DNA of 8,748 nt from Chloroflexota bacterium (GCA_016200675.1 JACQEH010000069.1:1-8748), one strand, 5' to 3'. Shown: positions 1 to 6,356, numbered from the stretch's first letter. Notes: generated from the sequence alone by a model not told the origin. Numbers and translations: made by a program.

Positions 1-652
1 GCCGGCCCGGAACGCGAATCGCGTTCGCGACGCCCGGGCCATCTCGAGGCCGTGGCCCAGCAGCCCGAAGCCCGTCACGTCCGTGGCCGCGGCGATCCCG
101 CCCTCGACCAACACTTCGGACGCGTCGCGGTTCAGCGTCCGCATCGAGTAGATCGCCCCCCGCCAGTTCGAGGTCGGAGGTCCGGCCCTGGCGTCGGCCG
201 GAGACGAGCAACCCGGTCCCGAGGGGCTTCGTCAGGATCAGGATGTCGCCGGGTCGTGGCCCACCCTTGCGGAGGAGTCGATCCGGATGTGCCGCCCCGA
301 TGACCGCGAGCCCGTACTTCGGCTCCGGATCGCGGATGGTGTGGCCGCCGGCGAGCGATCCGCCGGCCTCGCGAACCTTGGCCGACGCCCCCTCGAAGAT
401 CGCCGCTAAGGTCTCCCGTGGCAGGTCCTCCGGGAAGGCCGCGATGGACAGGGCGAACAGGACGCGCCCGCCCATCGCGAAGACATCTGAGAGGGCATTC
501 GCAGCGGCGATCTCGCCGTAGACACGCGGGTCGTCGACGAGCGGAGGGAAGAAGTCGAGGGTCCCGATGATCGCAAGGTCGGGCGAGACGCGGTACGCCG
601 CGGCATCGTCCGGCGGATCGAGCCCGGCGATGAGCTCGCCGGGAGCCGCCAT
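1..652 (-). CDS. selD: Selenide, water dikinase (selenophosphate synthetase), 3' part outside window, frameshifted and N-terminally short
   Basis: SelD makes selenophosphate from selenide and ATP, the selenium donor used by SelA. Reading from ATG at 652, the protein shows DDAA (residues 15-18), TLDFF (31-35), NALSDVFAMGG (52-62), LAGGHTI and LTKPLGTG. These match the ATP/Mg-binding core of E. coli SelD, and the Asp residues equivalent to its D51, D68 and D91 are kept. The next conserved block, TDVTGFGLLGH, is present but in another frame. Removing one G from the six-base run at 156-161 joins the two as ...ELAGAIYSMRTLN.... About 35 N-terminal residues, including the catalytic Cys/Sec-Gly-Cys-Lys loop, are absent. 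An in-frame TAG lies 27 bases upstream of the ATG, with no other start codon in between, and selC lies beyond it. No clear ribosome site precedes the ATG. The family call is certain. Whether the gene is functional, a pseudogene or damaged by assembly error is open. Confidence 0.9.
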   Translation of the reverse strand, partial: MAAPGELIAGLDPPDDAAAYRVSPDLAIIGTLDFFPPLVDDPRVYGEIAAANALSDVFAMGGRVLFALSIAAFPEDLPRETLAAIFEGASAKVREAGGSLAGGHTIRDPEPKYGLAVIGAAHPDRLLRKGGPRPGDILILTKPLGTGLLVSGRRQGRTSDLELAGGDLLDADAEPRRVRSVGRGRDRRGHGRDGLRAAGPRPRDGPGVANAIRVPGR

Positions 653-680
653 GGCCGGATCATAGGTCGGACGGTGCCGC

Positions 681-686
681 TAGCAT
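681..686 (+). promoter_or_regulatory. Possible -10 element (TAGCAT) for selC
   Basis: TAGCAT fits the TAnnnT form of a housekeeping -10 box and ends six bases before the mature 5' end of the tRNA. This spacing would start transcription at or very near the tRNA. No convincing -35 box is visible about 17 bp upstream. The whole selD-selC gap is only 40 bp (653-692), so any promoter for either gene must lie here or inside its neighbour. Weak call based on one hexamer. Confidence 0.25.
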
Positions 687-692
687 CACGAT

Positions 693-789
693 GGGAGTGG
701 GTTCGGGCCGGTGCCCGGCCCGGTCTTCAAAACCGGTGGCGCGGCGCTCGGCGTCGCGCGGTGGGTTCGACTCCCATGCGCTCCCGCCA
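693..789 (+). tRNA. selC: tRNA-Sec (anticodon TCA), CCA encoded
   Basis: This selenocysteine tRNA reads UGA. It is charged with serine, converted by SelA and delivered by SelB. The layout follows E. coli selC: 8-nt acceptor strand 693-700, 6-bp D stem with 4-nt CGGT loop (703-718), anticodon stem 720-724/732-736 around loop CTTCAAA with TCA at 727-729. A long variable arm follows (739-746/752-759, 8 bp including one G-T). Next come T stem 761-765/773-777 with loop TTCGACT, acceptor 778-785, discriminator G786 and encoded CCA. The 97-nt length, 8+5 acceptor/T architecture and extended D stem are specific to bacterial tRNA-Sec. In the acceptor, pair 6 is T698-G780 (wobble) and pair 8 is G700-G778 (mismatch). 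Pair 9, G761-T777, matches the G-U pair used by E. coli tRNA-Sec against EF-Tu. Confidence 0.96.
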
Positions 790-855
790 TGTCGAGGTCC
801 AACCACGTGCCCGATTCGCTCGACCAGGCCGCTGTTCGCCGCCCGTCATCCCGTC

Positions 856-859
856 GAGG
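856..859 (+). promoter_or_regulatory. Ribosome binding site that fixes the selA start
   Basis: GAGG lies six bases before GTG at 866. The reading frame stays open leftward through the tRNA gene to 674, so length alone would give a false start inside or before selC. This site, together with the family N-terminus beginning just after the GTG, selects 866. Confidence 0.6.
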
Positions 860-865
860 TCCCGG

Positions 866-2257
866 GTGACGCGGCCGCCCGGCGTGGAGCGCGTGCTCGC
901 GGCGGCGCGTCCCGCAGCCGGTGACCGCGATCCGGCCGCCATCCTGGCCGTAGCTCGCGAGGTCGTCGACGAGGAACGCGCCCGCCTTCGCGCGAATGGC
1001 GCTCCCCGGGACGCAGCGGAGCTCGGAGCCGAGGTCGTGGCCAGGCTTGAGGCCTTCGACGGATCGGCAGTCGACCGAGGCACGGAACCGATCCGCGTGA
1101 TCAACGCGACCGGCGTCGTCGTCCACACGAACCTGGGCCGGGCCGGCTGGCCGCGGGCGGCGATCGACGCTGCCCGCCGGGCCGCGGAGGGATCGATCCT
1201 CCTCGAGATGGACCGGACGACGGGTCGCCGCGGCCCACGGTTCGCGGCCGCGGAGGAGCACCTGGTCGCGCTGACCGGCGCGGAAGCCGCACTCGTCGTG
1301 ACCAACAACGCCGCGGCCATCGCCCTCGCGGTGGGGCTGGCGGGGCGCGGCGGTGGCGTGGCCGTCTCGCGTGGGGAGCTGGTCGAGATCGGCGGGGGAG
1401 TGCGGATCCCCGAGATCCTCCGGCGTGCCGGCGTCCGCCTCGTCGAGGTCGGGACGACGAACCGGACCCGCGTCGCGGACTTCGAGGCGGCCCTTGCCGA
1501 CCCGAAGGCCCGGATCCGCGTCGTCCTGCGGGTCCATCCCTCGAACTTCGTCCAGTCCGGTTTCGTCGAGGCGCCGGACGCGGCGGCCCTGGCCGAGGTC
1601 GCCCATCGGCACGGCACGATCGTCGCCGACGACCTCGGCAGCGGCGCCCTCCTGCCGACCGAACGGGTCGGCCTGGCCCACGAGCCGACGCCGCGCGAGC
1701 GGCTCGCCGCCGGGGCGGACCTCGTGACGTTCTCGGGCGACAAACTGGTCGGAGGGCCCCAGGCCGGGCTCGTCGTGGGACGTCGTGACCTCATCGAGCG
1801 ACTCCGCCGCGACCCGCTGGCCCGGGCGATCCGCCCCGACAAGACAATCCTGGCCGCGGTCGCGGCCACGCTCGCGCTCTATCGCGGCGGGCGGGCGATG
1901 GCCGAGGTCCCCGTCTGGCGGATGCTCGCGGCGACGTTGCCGGAGCTCCGGGCGCGGGCCGATGCCGTCGCGGCGGAGCTCCGCGAAGGAGCGGCGGACG
2001 TCGTCGCCCTGGATGCGACCGTCGGCGGCGGCTCGGTGCCCGGCGAGACGCTCCCGTCCGTGGGGATCGCGCTCGAAGCCACGAACGGTCGCGCGGCGAC
2101 GGGCCTCCTGGCGTGCCTTCGAGAGGGCGAACCTCCCGTCATCGCCCGCATCGAGGGCGACCGCGTCGTCCTCGACCTGCGGACCGTTGCGCCCTCCGAG
2201 GATCCGGCCCTGGCCGCCGCCATCGCCCGCGCCATCGCCCGCGCCCTCGAGCACTGA
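866..2257 (+). CDS. selA: L-seryl-tRNA(Sec) selenium transferase (selenocysteine synthase)
   Basis: SelA is the PLP enzyme that converts Ser-tRNA-Sec to Sec-tRNA-Sec using selenophosphate. In E. coli it forms a cytoplasmic decamer. With the GTG start the protein is 463 residues, the same length as E. coli SelA. The N-terminal PPGVERVL resembles the LPxVDRLL opening of the tRNA-binding domain. Family blocks follow in order: INATGVVVHTNLGRA (HTNLGR at 87-92), TNNAAA, SRGELVEIGG, VGTTNRT, DLGSG (from D256), and FSGDKLVGGPQAG with the PLP lysine at K293 (K295 in E. coli). The ending VIARIEGDRVVLDLRTV matches the usual C-terminus. It begins 76 bp after selC, with no obvious terminator between, so co-transcription is likely. 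selB starts 7 bp after its stop. Nothing looks damaged. Confidence 0.97.
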   Translation: MTRPPGVERVLAAARPAAGDRDPAAILAVAREVVDEERARLRANGAPRDAAELGAEVVARLEAFDGSAVDRGTEPIRVINATGVVVHTNLGRAGWPRAAIDAARRAAEGSILLEMDRTTGRRGPRFAAAEEHLVALTGAEAALVVTNNAAAIALAVGLAGRGGGVAVSRGELVEIGGGVRIPEILRRAGVRLVEVGTTNRTRVADFEAALADPKARIRVVLRVHPSNFVQSGFVEAPDAAALAEVAHRHGTIVADDLGSGALLPTERVGLAHEPTPRERLAAGADLVTFSGDKLVGGPQAGLVVGRRDLIERLRRDPLARAIRPDKTILAAVAATLALYRGGRAMAEVPVWRMLAATLPELRARADAVAAELREGAADVVALDATVGGGSVPGETLPSVGIALEATNGRAATGLLACLREGEPPVIARIEGDRVVLDLRTVAPSEDPALAAAIARAIARALEH

Positions 2258-2264
2258 GCCGGCC

Positions 2265-4217
2265 ATGACCGTCATCATCGGCACAGCCGGGCACATCGAT
2301 CACGGCAAGACGACGCTCCTGCGGGCCCTGACCGGCATCGACGCCGACCGCCTCCCCGAGGAGCAGCGGCGGGGCATGACGATCGACGTCGGCTACGCCC
2401 ATCTCGACCTCGAAGACGGCTCCTCGATCGACTTCGTGGACGTGCCCGGCCACGATGCCCTGATCGGGAACACGCTCGTGGGCGCGGGCGAGATCGACGC
2501 CGTGCTCCTGGTCGTCGCCGCGGACGACGGGCCGCGGGCGCAGACCATCGAGCACCTCGAGCTCCTCGACGCGCTGGCGATCCGGGACGGTCTCGTCGTC
2601 GTGACCAAGGCCGACATCGCTGGGGGCGAGCGGTCGGCCGGGGTCGCGGCCGATGTCGACAGCCTCCTCGCCGGCACGTCGCTCGCCGGATCGCCGATCC
2701 TCGTGGCGTCGTCGACGAGCGGCGAGGGCCTGCCGGAGGTCCGCGCGGCGATCGTCCGCCTCCGGGATCTCGTGACGGCGCGCGCCGCGACGCAGCCCGC
2801 CGGCCCGACCCGGCTGGCGATCGACCGGGCCTTCGTGGTCAAGGGCCGGGGGGTCGTGGTAACCGGGTCACTGCGCGGCGGTTCAGTTCGCGTCGGGGAC
2901 GCGCTCCGCCTTGAGCCGAGCGGGATCGCCGTCCGGGTCCGGGGCCTCCACGTGCACCACGGCCCGGTCGAGATCGCCGAAGGCGGGCGCACGGCCGTCA
3001 ACCTGGCGGGCGTCGAGCTCGACGCCATCCGCCGTGGCGCGATCCTGACGAGCGGTTCGGGGATCGAGGTCACCGGCCGCATCCTCGCTCAGGTCGCCCG
3101 CCCGACGGCCATGCGCTCCCGCCGGGGTGCCCTGGCCTGGCCACCCGCCGATGGTGCCCGGGTCCGCCTTCATCTCGGCACGGACCAGGTCGACGCGCTC
3201 GTTGGGCGACGCGGTCGCGAAGCCGCCGGACTGCCGGACGGCACGGTGACGGCCGTGCTGCGACTCGCGGCCCCGATGGCGATCGCAGTCGGCGATCGCG
3301 GCGTCCTCCGGCGGCCGTCGCCGGGGGACCTGCTGGGGAGCGTCCGGATCATCGACACGGATCCGCCGCGGGGTGCTTCTCGCCGGCGGGCGACGCCCGA
3401 GCGCCTCGCCGGCCTGGCGATCTCGGTGGCGGAAGCCGACGTTGAAGGCGTCGCGGACGCGCTCGTCGCCCTCCACGGCGCCCTGTCGGCGACGAGGATC
3501 GCGGGGGCGGCCGGAGCGCTGCGGCAAGCCGGCGCAGGTGTTGGCGCCGAGGTCGCGGCCGGGATCGCCCTTGCGCCCGACCTCCGCGATGCCATCGAGC
3601 GCGACGCCGTCGCCGCCGTCCAGGCGCATCATCGGGACCACCCGCTCGACGTCGGCATGCCGCTCACCGGCCTCCGCCGTTCACTGCGCGCGGATCTTCG
3701 GCGGCACGCCGCGATCCGACGGGATCTGGTGGCGGCCGCCGACGCCGCGGTCGACGGGCTCGTCGCCGACCTCGTCCGCCGCCGCCGGCTCGCACGCGAT
3801 GGCGACCGCCTCCGAGATCCCGCGCGAGAGGCTGGGCCATCGGCCGCCCTCGCCGCGTCGATGGCCCGGCTCGAAGCCCTCCTTAACCTTCCCGCGCCGC
3901 CCGCCCTCGCGGCGGCCGCCCAGGAGGCCGGCTGCCCAGCGGACGGGATCCGGGCCCTCGAGGCCTCGGGGAGGATCGTCCGCATCGAGGCAGACCTCGC
4001 CTGGTCCGCGCTCGCCTTCCAGCGGCTCGCGGCGCAGGCACTCGCGCTCGCCCGTCGCGCGCCGCTGACACCGGCGATCCTTCGGGACGCAACCGGGACG
4101 AGCCGGCGCTACGTCCTGCCGCTGGTCGAGGACCTTGGTCGTCGGGGGATCCTGACGCGGACCCCGGCCGGCCACGTGCCCGGACCTCGAGCGCCGCGCG
4201 AGCCGGTCGGCCGGTGA
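2265..4217 (+). CDS. selB: Selenocysteine-specific translation elongation factor
   Basis: SelB is the GTPase that replaces EF-Tu for Sec-tRNA-Sec and carries it to UGA codons marked by a SECIS hairpin. The 650-residue protein opens with P-loop GHIDHGKT (9-16), a switch I region with GMTIDVGYAHL, switch II DVPGH (59-63), and TKAD (114-117), the SelB form of NKxD. Domain 2 begins around TRLAIDRAFVVKGRGVVVTG and domain 3 follows to about residue 370. The remaining Ala/Arg-rich helical 270 residues fit the winged-helix repeats that bind SECIS RNA, though they are too divergent to delimit by eye. E. coli SelB is 614 residues. The start is 7 bp past selA and lacks a strong ribosome site, so translational coupling is likely. 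The stop overlaps mobA. Confidence 0.96.
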   Translation: MTVIIGTAGHIDHGKTTLLRALTGIDADRLPEEQRRGMTIDVGYAHLDLEDGSSIDFVDVPGHDALIGNTLVGAGEIDAVLLVVAADDGPRAQTIEHLELLDALAIRDGLVVVTKADIAGGERSAGVAADVDSLLAGTSLAGSPILVASSTSGEGLPEVRAAIVRLRDLVTARAATQPAGPTRLAIDRAFVVKGRGVVVTGSLRGGSVRVGDALRLEPSGIAVRVRGLHVHHGPVEIAEGGRTAVNLAGVELDAIRRGAILTSGSGIEVTGRILAQVARPTAMRSRRGALAWPPADGARVRLHLGTDQVDALVGRRGREAAGLPDGTVTAVLRLAAPMAIAVGDRGVLRRPSPGDLLGSVRIIDTDPPRGASRRRATPERLAGLAISVAEADVEGVADALVALHGALSATRIAGAAGALRQAGAGVGAEVAAGIALAPDLRDAIERDAVAAVQAHHRDHPLDVGMPLTGLRRSLRADLRRHAAIRRDLVAAADAAVDGLVADLVRRRRLARDGDRLRDPAREAGPSAALAASMARLEALLNLPAPPALAAAAQEAGCPADGIRALEASGRIVRIEADLAWSALAFQRLAAQALALARRAPLTPAILRDATGTSRRYVLPLVEDLGRRGILTRTPAGHVPGPRAPREPVGR

Positions 4218-4825
4218 CCGACGACGGACTCCAGCTGGACCGCGTCACGGGGATCGTCCTTGCGGGCGGCCGGGCGTCGCGCTTCGGCTCGGACAAGCTG
4301 GCGGCCCACCTCGACGGCCGGCCGATCCTCCACCATGCGCTCGCGGCGCTGGGGCAGGTTGCGGCCGGGCTCGTGGTCGTCGTGGCCCCGGCTGCGGATC
4401 CAGTGCTCCCCGCGCAGATCGCGGGGCGGATCCGGATCCTCCACGACGACGAGGCCTACGGCGGCCCGCTGGTCGGCCTCGCCGCGGCCCTCGAGGCGGT
4501 CACGACGCCGCTGGCGATCGTCGTCGGCGGCGACATGCCGCGGCTCGTGCCGGCCGTCCTGCGGCGGCTTGCGAAGGAGGTCGGGGAGGGCTGCCTCGCG
4601 GTGACGCTCGAGGTTCCGGGCAGGGTCCAGCCCCTGCCGATGGCCGTCGACACGGCCGCGGCGCGCGCGGCCGCGCGCGTGGTCCTGGTCCGGGGTGGAC
4701 GGTCCCTCGGGGGGCTCCTGGACGAGATGGGCGCGACGTCGATCCCGGCGTCCGACTGGCTGGCCCTCGATCCGGCTGGCGCGACGATCACCGACATCGA
4801 TCGCCCGGCCGACCTCGGCCGCTAG
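4214..4825 (+). CDS. mobA: Molybdenum cofactor guanylyltransferase
   Basis: MobA attaches GMP from GTP to molybdopterin, giving the bis-MGD cofactor of DMSO-reductase-family enzymes such as formate dehydrogenase. The 203-residue protein has the nucleotidyltransferase signature LAGGRASRFGSDK (16-28), GPLVGLAAAL (84-93), the metal-binding GGDMP (105-109, Asp 107), and a C-terminal DIDRPADL resembling the NINTPEDL ending of MobA. Start is GTG at 4214, sharing GTGA with the selB stop, so translation is probably coupled. The alternative is MocA, the cytidylyltransferase. The RxGxDK form of the signature and the short length favour MobA. Its place directly behind selB fits a genome whose main selenoprotein is a molybdenum or tungsten formate dehydrogenase (inference). 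Confidence 0.85.
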   Translation: MTDDGLQLDRVTGIVLAGGRASRFGSDKLAAHLDGRPILHHALAALGQVAAGLVVVVAPAADPVLPAQIAGRIRILHDDEAYGGPLVGLAAALEAVTTPLAIVVGGDMPRLVPAVLRRLAKEVGEGCLAVTLEVPGRVQPLPMAVDTAAARAAARVVLVRGGRSLGGLLDEMGATSIPASDWLALDPAGATITDIDRPADLGR

Positions 4826-4835
4826 ACTCTCGGCG

Positions 4836-5393
4836 ATGACGACGTCCGTGCACGTGCTCCACGTCGGCTACGTCCGCGACGGCGGCCACGTCGGCAGTTC
4901 GGTGGTCCTCGTCCGCGACGGCGACGCCCTCATCGTCGCCGATCCCGGGATGGTGGCCTCGCGACGGGCGATCCTCGACCCCCTGGTGGCACTCGGCATC
5001 ACGCCGGAGGCCGTGACCCACGTCTTCCTCAGCCACCACCACCCGGATCACACCGTCAACATCGCCCTCTTCCCGAACGCCGAGGTCGTCGACTTCTGGG
5101 CCCGCTACCGGGACGACCTGTGGCTGGACCACGACGGCGACGGCTACGAGCTGTCGCCTCGGGCGCATCTCTGGCTCACCCCCGGCCACACCGAGGAGGA
5201 CGCCTCGCTGATCGTCGAGGCGGACGACGCCGCCTACGCCCTGACGCACCTGTGGTGGAAGGGCGATCGGACGCCGCTCGTGGACCCCCTGGCCTGGGAC
5301 CAGGCCGCGATCGAGCGAGGCCGGGAGCGCGTCCTGGCGGTTGCCGACATCGTGATCCCCGGCCACGGCGAGGCGTTCCGGGTCCGGGGTTGA
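4836..5393 (+). CDS. Small metallo-beta-lactamase-fold hydrolase, MBLAC1-like
   Basis: A 185-residue single-domain MBL-fold protein. The metal motif is SHHHPDH with H67, H69, D71 and H72; further ligands are H118 in TPGHT and H177 in IPGHGEAF. At the position where the family usually has the bridging Asp (a GD after the fourth strand), this protein reads ALTHLWWKGD. Either H138 or the later D144 must take that role, or one metal site is altered. The compact size and closing PGHGEAF resemble MBLAC1-type and uncharacterised MBL hydrolases more than glyoxalase II or beta-lactamases. It starts 10 bp after mobA with no clear ribosome site, so it is probably the last gene of the selC-selA-selB-mobA unit, ahead of the hairpin at 5441. 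Substrate unknown. Confidence 0.8.
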   Translation: MTTSVHVLHVGYVRDGGHVGSSVVLVRDGDALIVADPGMVASRRAILDPLVALGITPEAVTHVFLSHHHPDHTVNIALFPNAEVVDFWARYRDDLWLDHDGDGYELSPRAHLWLTPGHTEEDASLIVEADDAAYALTHLWWKGDRTPLVDPLAWDQAAIERGRERVLAVADIVIPGHGEAFRVRG

Positions 5394-5440
5394 GCGCTCA
5401 CCAGGGCTGGGTCCCCGCTCGGGTCGTCGCGGGGAATCGG

Positions 5441-5471
5441 AACGGCCCCGCCGGAGCTCGGCGGGGCCGTT
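5441..5471. terminator. Bidirectional hairpin between convergent genes
   Basis: A perfect 12-bp inverted repeat, AACGGCCCCGCC (5441-5452) against GGCGGGGCCGTT (5460-5471), is extended to 13 bp by G5453-C5459 and leaves a 5-nt loop. It sits between the stop of the MBL gene (5393) and the stop of the membrane protein gene (5493), where both transcription units must end. The T run is only two bases on either side, so intrinsic termination would depend on the very GC-rich stem. Confidence 0.75.
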
Positions 5472-5492
5472 CACATCAGGGGCCGCCCGGCG

Positions 5493-6263
5493 TCAGCTGC
5501 CCTTCACCTTGCGGTAGAGGGTCACGCCCCCACCGAAGCCGAACGCCACCGAGACTGTCTGGGCGAGGGCTGGCCCCACGAGCGGGATGATCCCGAGGAT
5601 CGCGCCCACGATGCCGCCGACGATGCCGAAGACGATCCCGAAGGCCAGTCCCCAGCCGATGATCAGCAGGAGCTTGCCCTCGGTCATCGTCCACGATGTC
5701 TGGACCGCCTCCATGGCCGCCGCTCCGTCCGCGGCAAGCCAGCCAGCGATGGACAGGCGCGCCCCGAGGTAGATCGCGGCTATGGCCGCCACGATGAGGA
5801 CCACGATCCCCAACGGCCCGAGGAGCGCCGCCAGGATCCCGCCGACGATGATGATCCCGACCAGCACGAAGCCGACGATCAGGCCGGCCCCGAGGATGCT
5901 CATCCAGCGGAGGCCGACACGGGCGAATGCCGCCTGGATGGTCGGCCCGTCGCCGACGCTGGCCATCGTGGCCCAGACCTGGCCGTAGAGGTTCAGGAGC
6001 AGGCCGCCGATGATGCCGCCGATGACACCGCCGATGATGCCGGCGATGATGGCCCCGCCGAGCACGGTCGAGTCGGTCGCCGAGTTCGGGAGGATGACGC
6101 CGATGACGATCGGCAGGATGGCGGCGATGACGATCGCGTTGACGATGACGCCGATGACCAGGATCGGAATCACGAAGTTGACCTGGGTGACCATCCGGAA
6201 GCCGGTCATGATCGCGTCCGTCAGCGTCAGCTGGGCGGGCGTCTTTCCACCGAACAGGGCCAT
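5493..6263 (-). CDS. Glycine-rich polytopic membrane protein, possibly related to the GPDPase membrane domain family
   Basis: A 256-residue integral membrane protein of unknown function. Hydrophobic segments lie at about 30-58, 67-90, 120-147, 150-168, 198-226 and 227-247. Segments 2 and 5 are runs of Ile/Val/Gly with GxxxG spacing (IIGGVIGGIIGG; FGIVGGIVGAILG), the pattern of tightly packed glycine-zipper helices. Between segments 4 and 5 is YLGARLSIAGWLA followed by AVQTSWTMTEGK. This resembles the R-S-x-A ... A-x-x-x-SW-x-x-T-x-G block of the glycerophosphodiester phosphodiesterase membrane-domain family and related uncharacterised proteins; the link is a resemblance only. ATG at 6263 is chosen over an in-frame start at 6308 because GGAGGAGGAG lies six bases upstream. 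No catalytic motif is seen. Confidence 0.8.
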   Translation of the reverse strand: MALFGGKTPAQLTLTDAIMTGFRMVTQVNFVIPILVIGVIVNAIVIAAILPIVIGVILPNSATDSTVLGGAIIAGIIGGVIGGIIGGLLLNLYGQVWATMASVGDGPTIQAAFARVGLRWMSILGAGLIVGFVLVGIIIVGGILAALLGPLGIVVLIVAAIAAIYLGARLSIAGWLAADGAAAMEAVQTSWTMTEGKLLLIIGWGLAFGIVFGIVGGIVGAILGIIPLVGPALAQTVSVAFGFGGGVTLYRKVKGS

Positions 6264-6269
6264 GGGCGT

Positions 6270-6279
6270 CTCCTCCTCC
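6270..6279 (-). promoter_or_regulatory. Strong Shine-Dalgarno site of the membrane protein gene
   Basis: On the minus strand the bases read GGAGGAGGAG and end six bases before ATG 6263. This is the strongest ribosome site in the window and decides the start. It also suggests high or independent expression compared with the coupled genes around it. Confidence 0.7.
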
Positions 6280-6340
6280 GGGGTCGATGACCCCCTCACG
6301 GCGATCATGCGCGGCGGCCGGATCGCCGGTCAATGATGTG

Positions 6341-6356
6341 GCGCGGAGCGCCGCGC
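6341..6356. terminator. Short GC hairpin downstream of the methyltransferase gene
   Basis: GCGCGG (6341-6346) pairs with CCGCGC (6351-6356) around a 4-nt loop. It lies in the 146-bp gap (6264-6409) between the methyltransferase stop and the membrane protein start. There is no T run, and such GC hairpins arise easily in DNA of this composition. It may end the exporter-methyltransferase transcript. Nothing else is recognised in the gap. Confidence 0.25.

Noticed and set aside
652..790. Selenocysteine-encoding TGA restoring an N-terminal SelD extension
   Set aside because: A TGA does occur upstream in frame, but it is followed within one codon by TAG and surrounded by selC sequence. No GCGCK-like context is found in any frame there.
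791..862. Direct repeat GTCGAGGTCC at 791-800 and 853-862 flanking the selC-selA gap
   Set aside because: GTCGAGGTC-like words recur throughout the window as Val-Glu-Val codons. Ten bases at this GC content are not significant, and no attachment site or integrase is present.
674..865. Extended N-terminus for SelA starting before the tRNA
   Set aside because: The frame is open but runs through the tRNA-Sec gene. The SelA family N-terminus begins at the GTG at 866, which has a ribosome site.
686..2296. Long open frame antisense to selA
   Set aside because: Low-complexity Arg/Gly/Asp-rich product typical of the reverse of a high-GC gene. selA motifs on the plus strand are complete.
5394..5492. 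SECIS or riboswitch in the gap after the MBL gene
   Set aside because: The only structure is the symmetric hairpin between convergent stops. There is no in-frame TGA-containing coding sequence before it.
6010..6336. Met/Pro-rich small protein on the plus strand (starts MMPPMTPPMMP)
   Set aside because: It is the mirror of Ile/Gly codons in the membrane protein gene and has no ribosome site.
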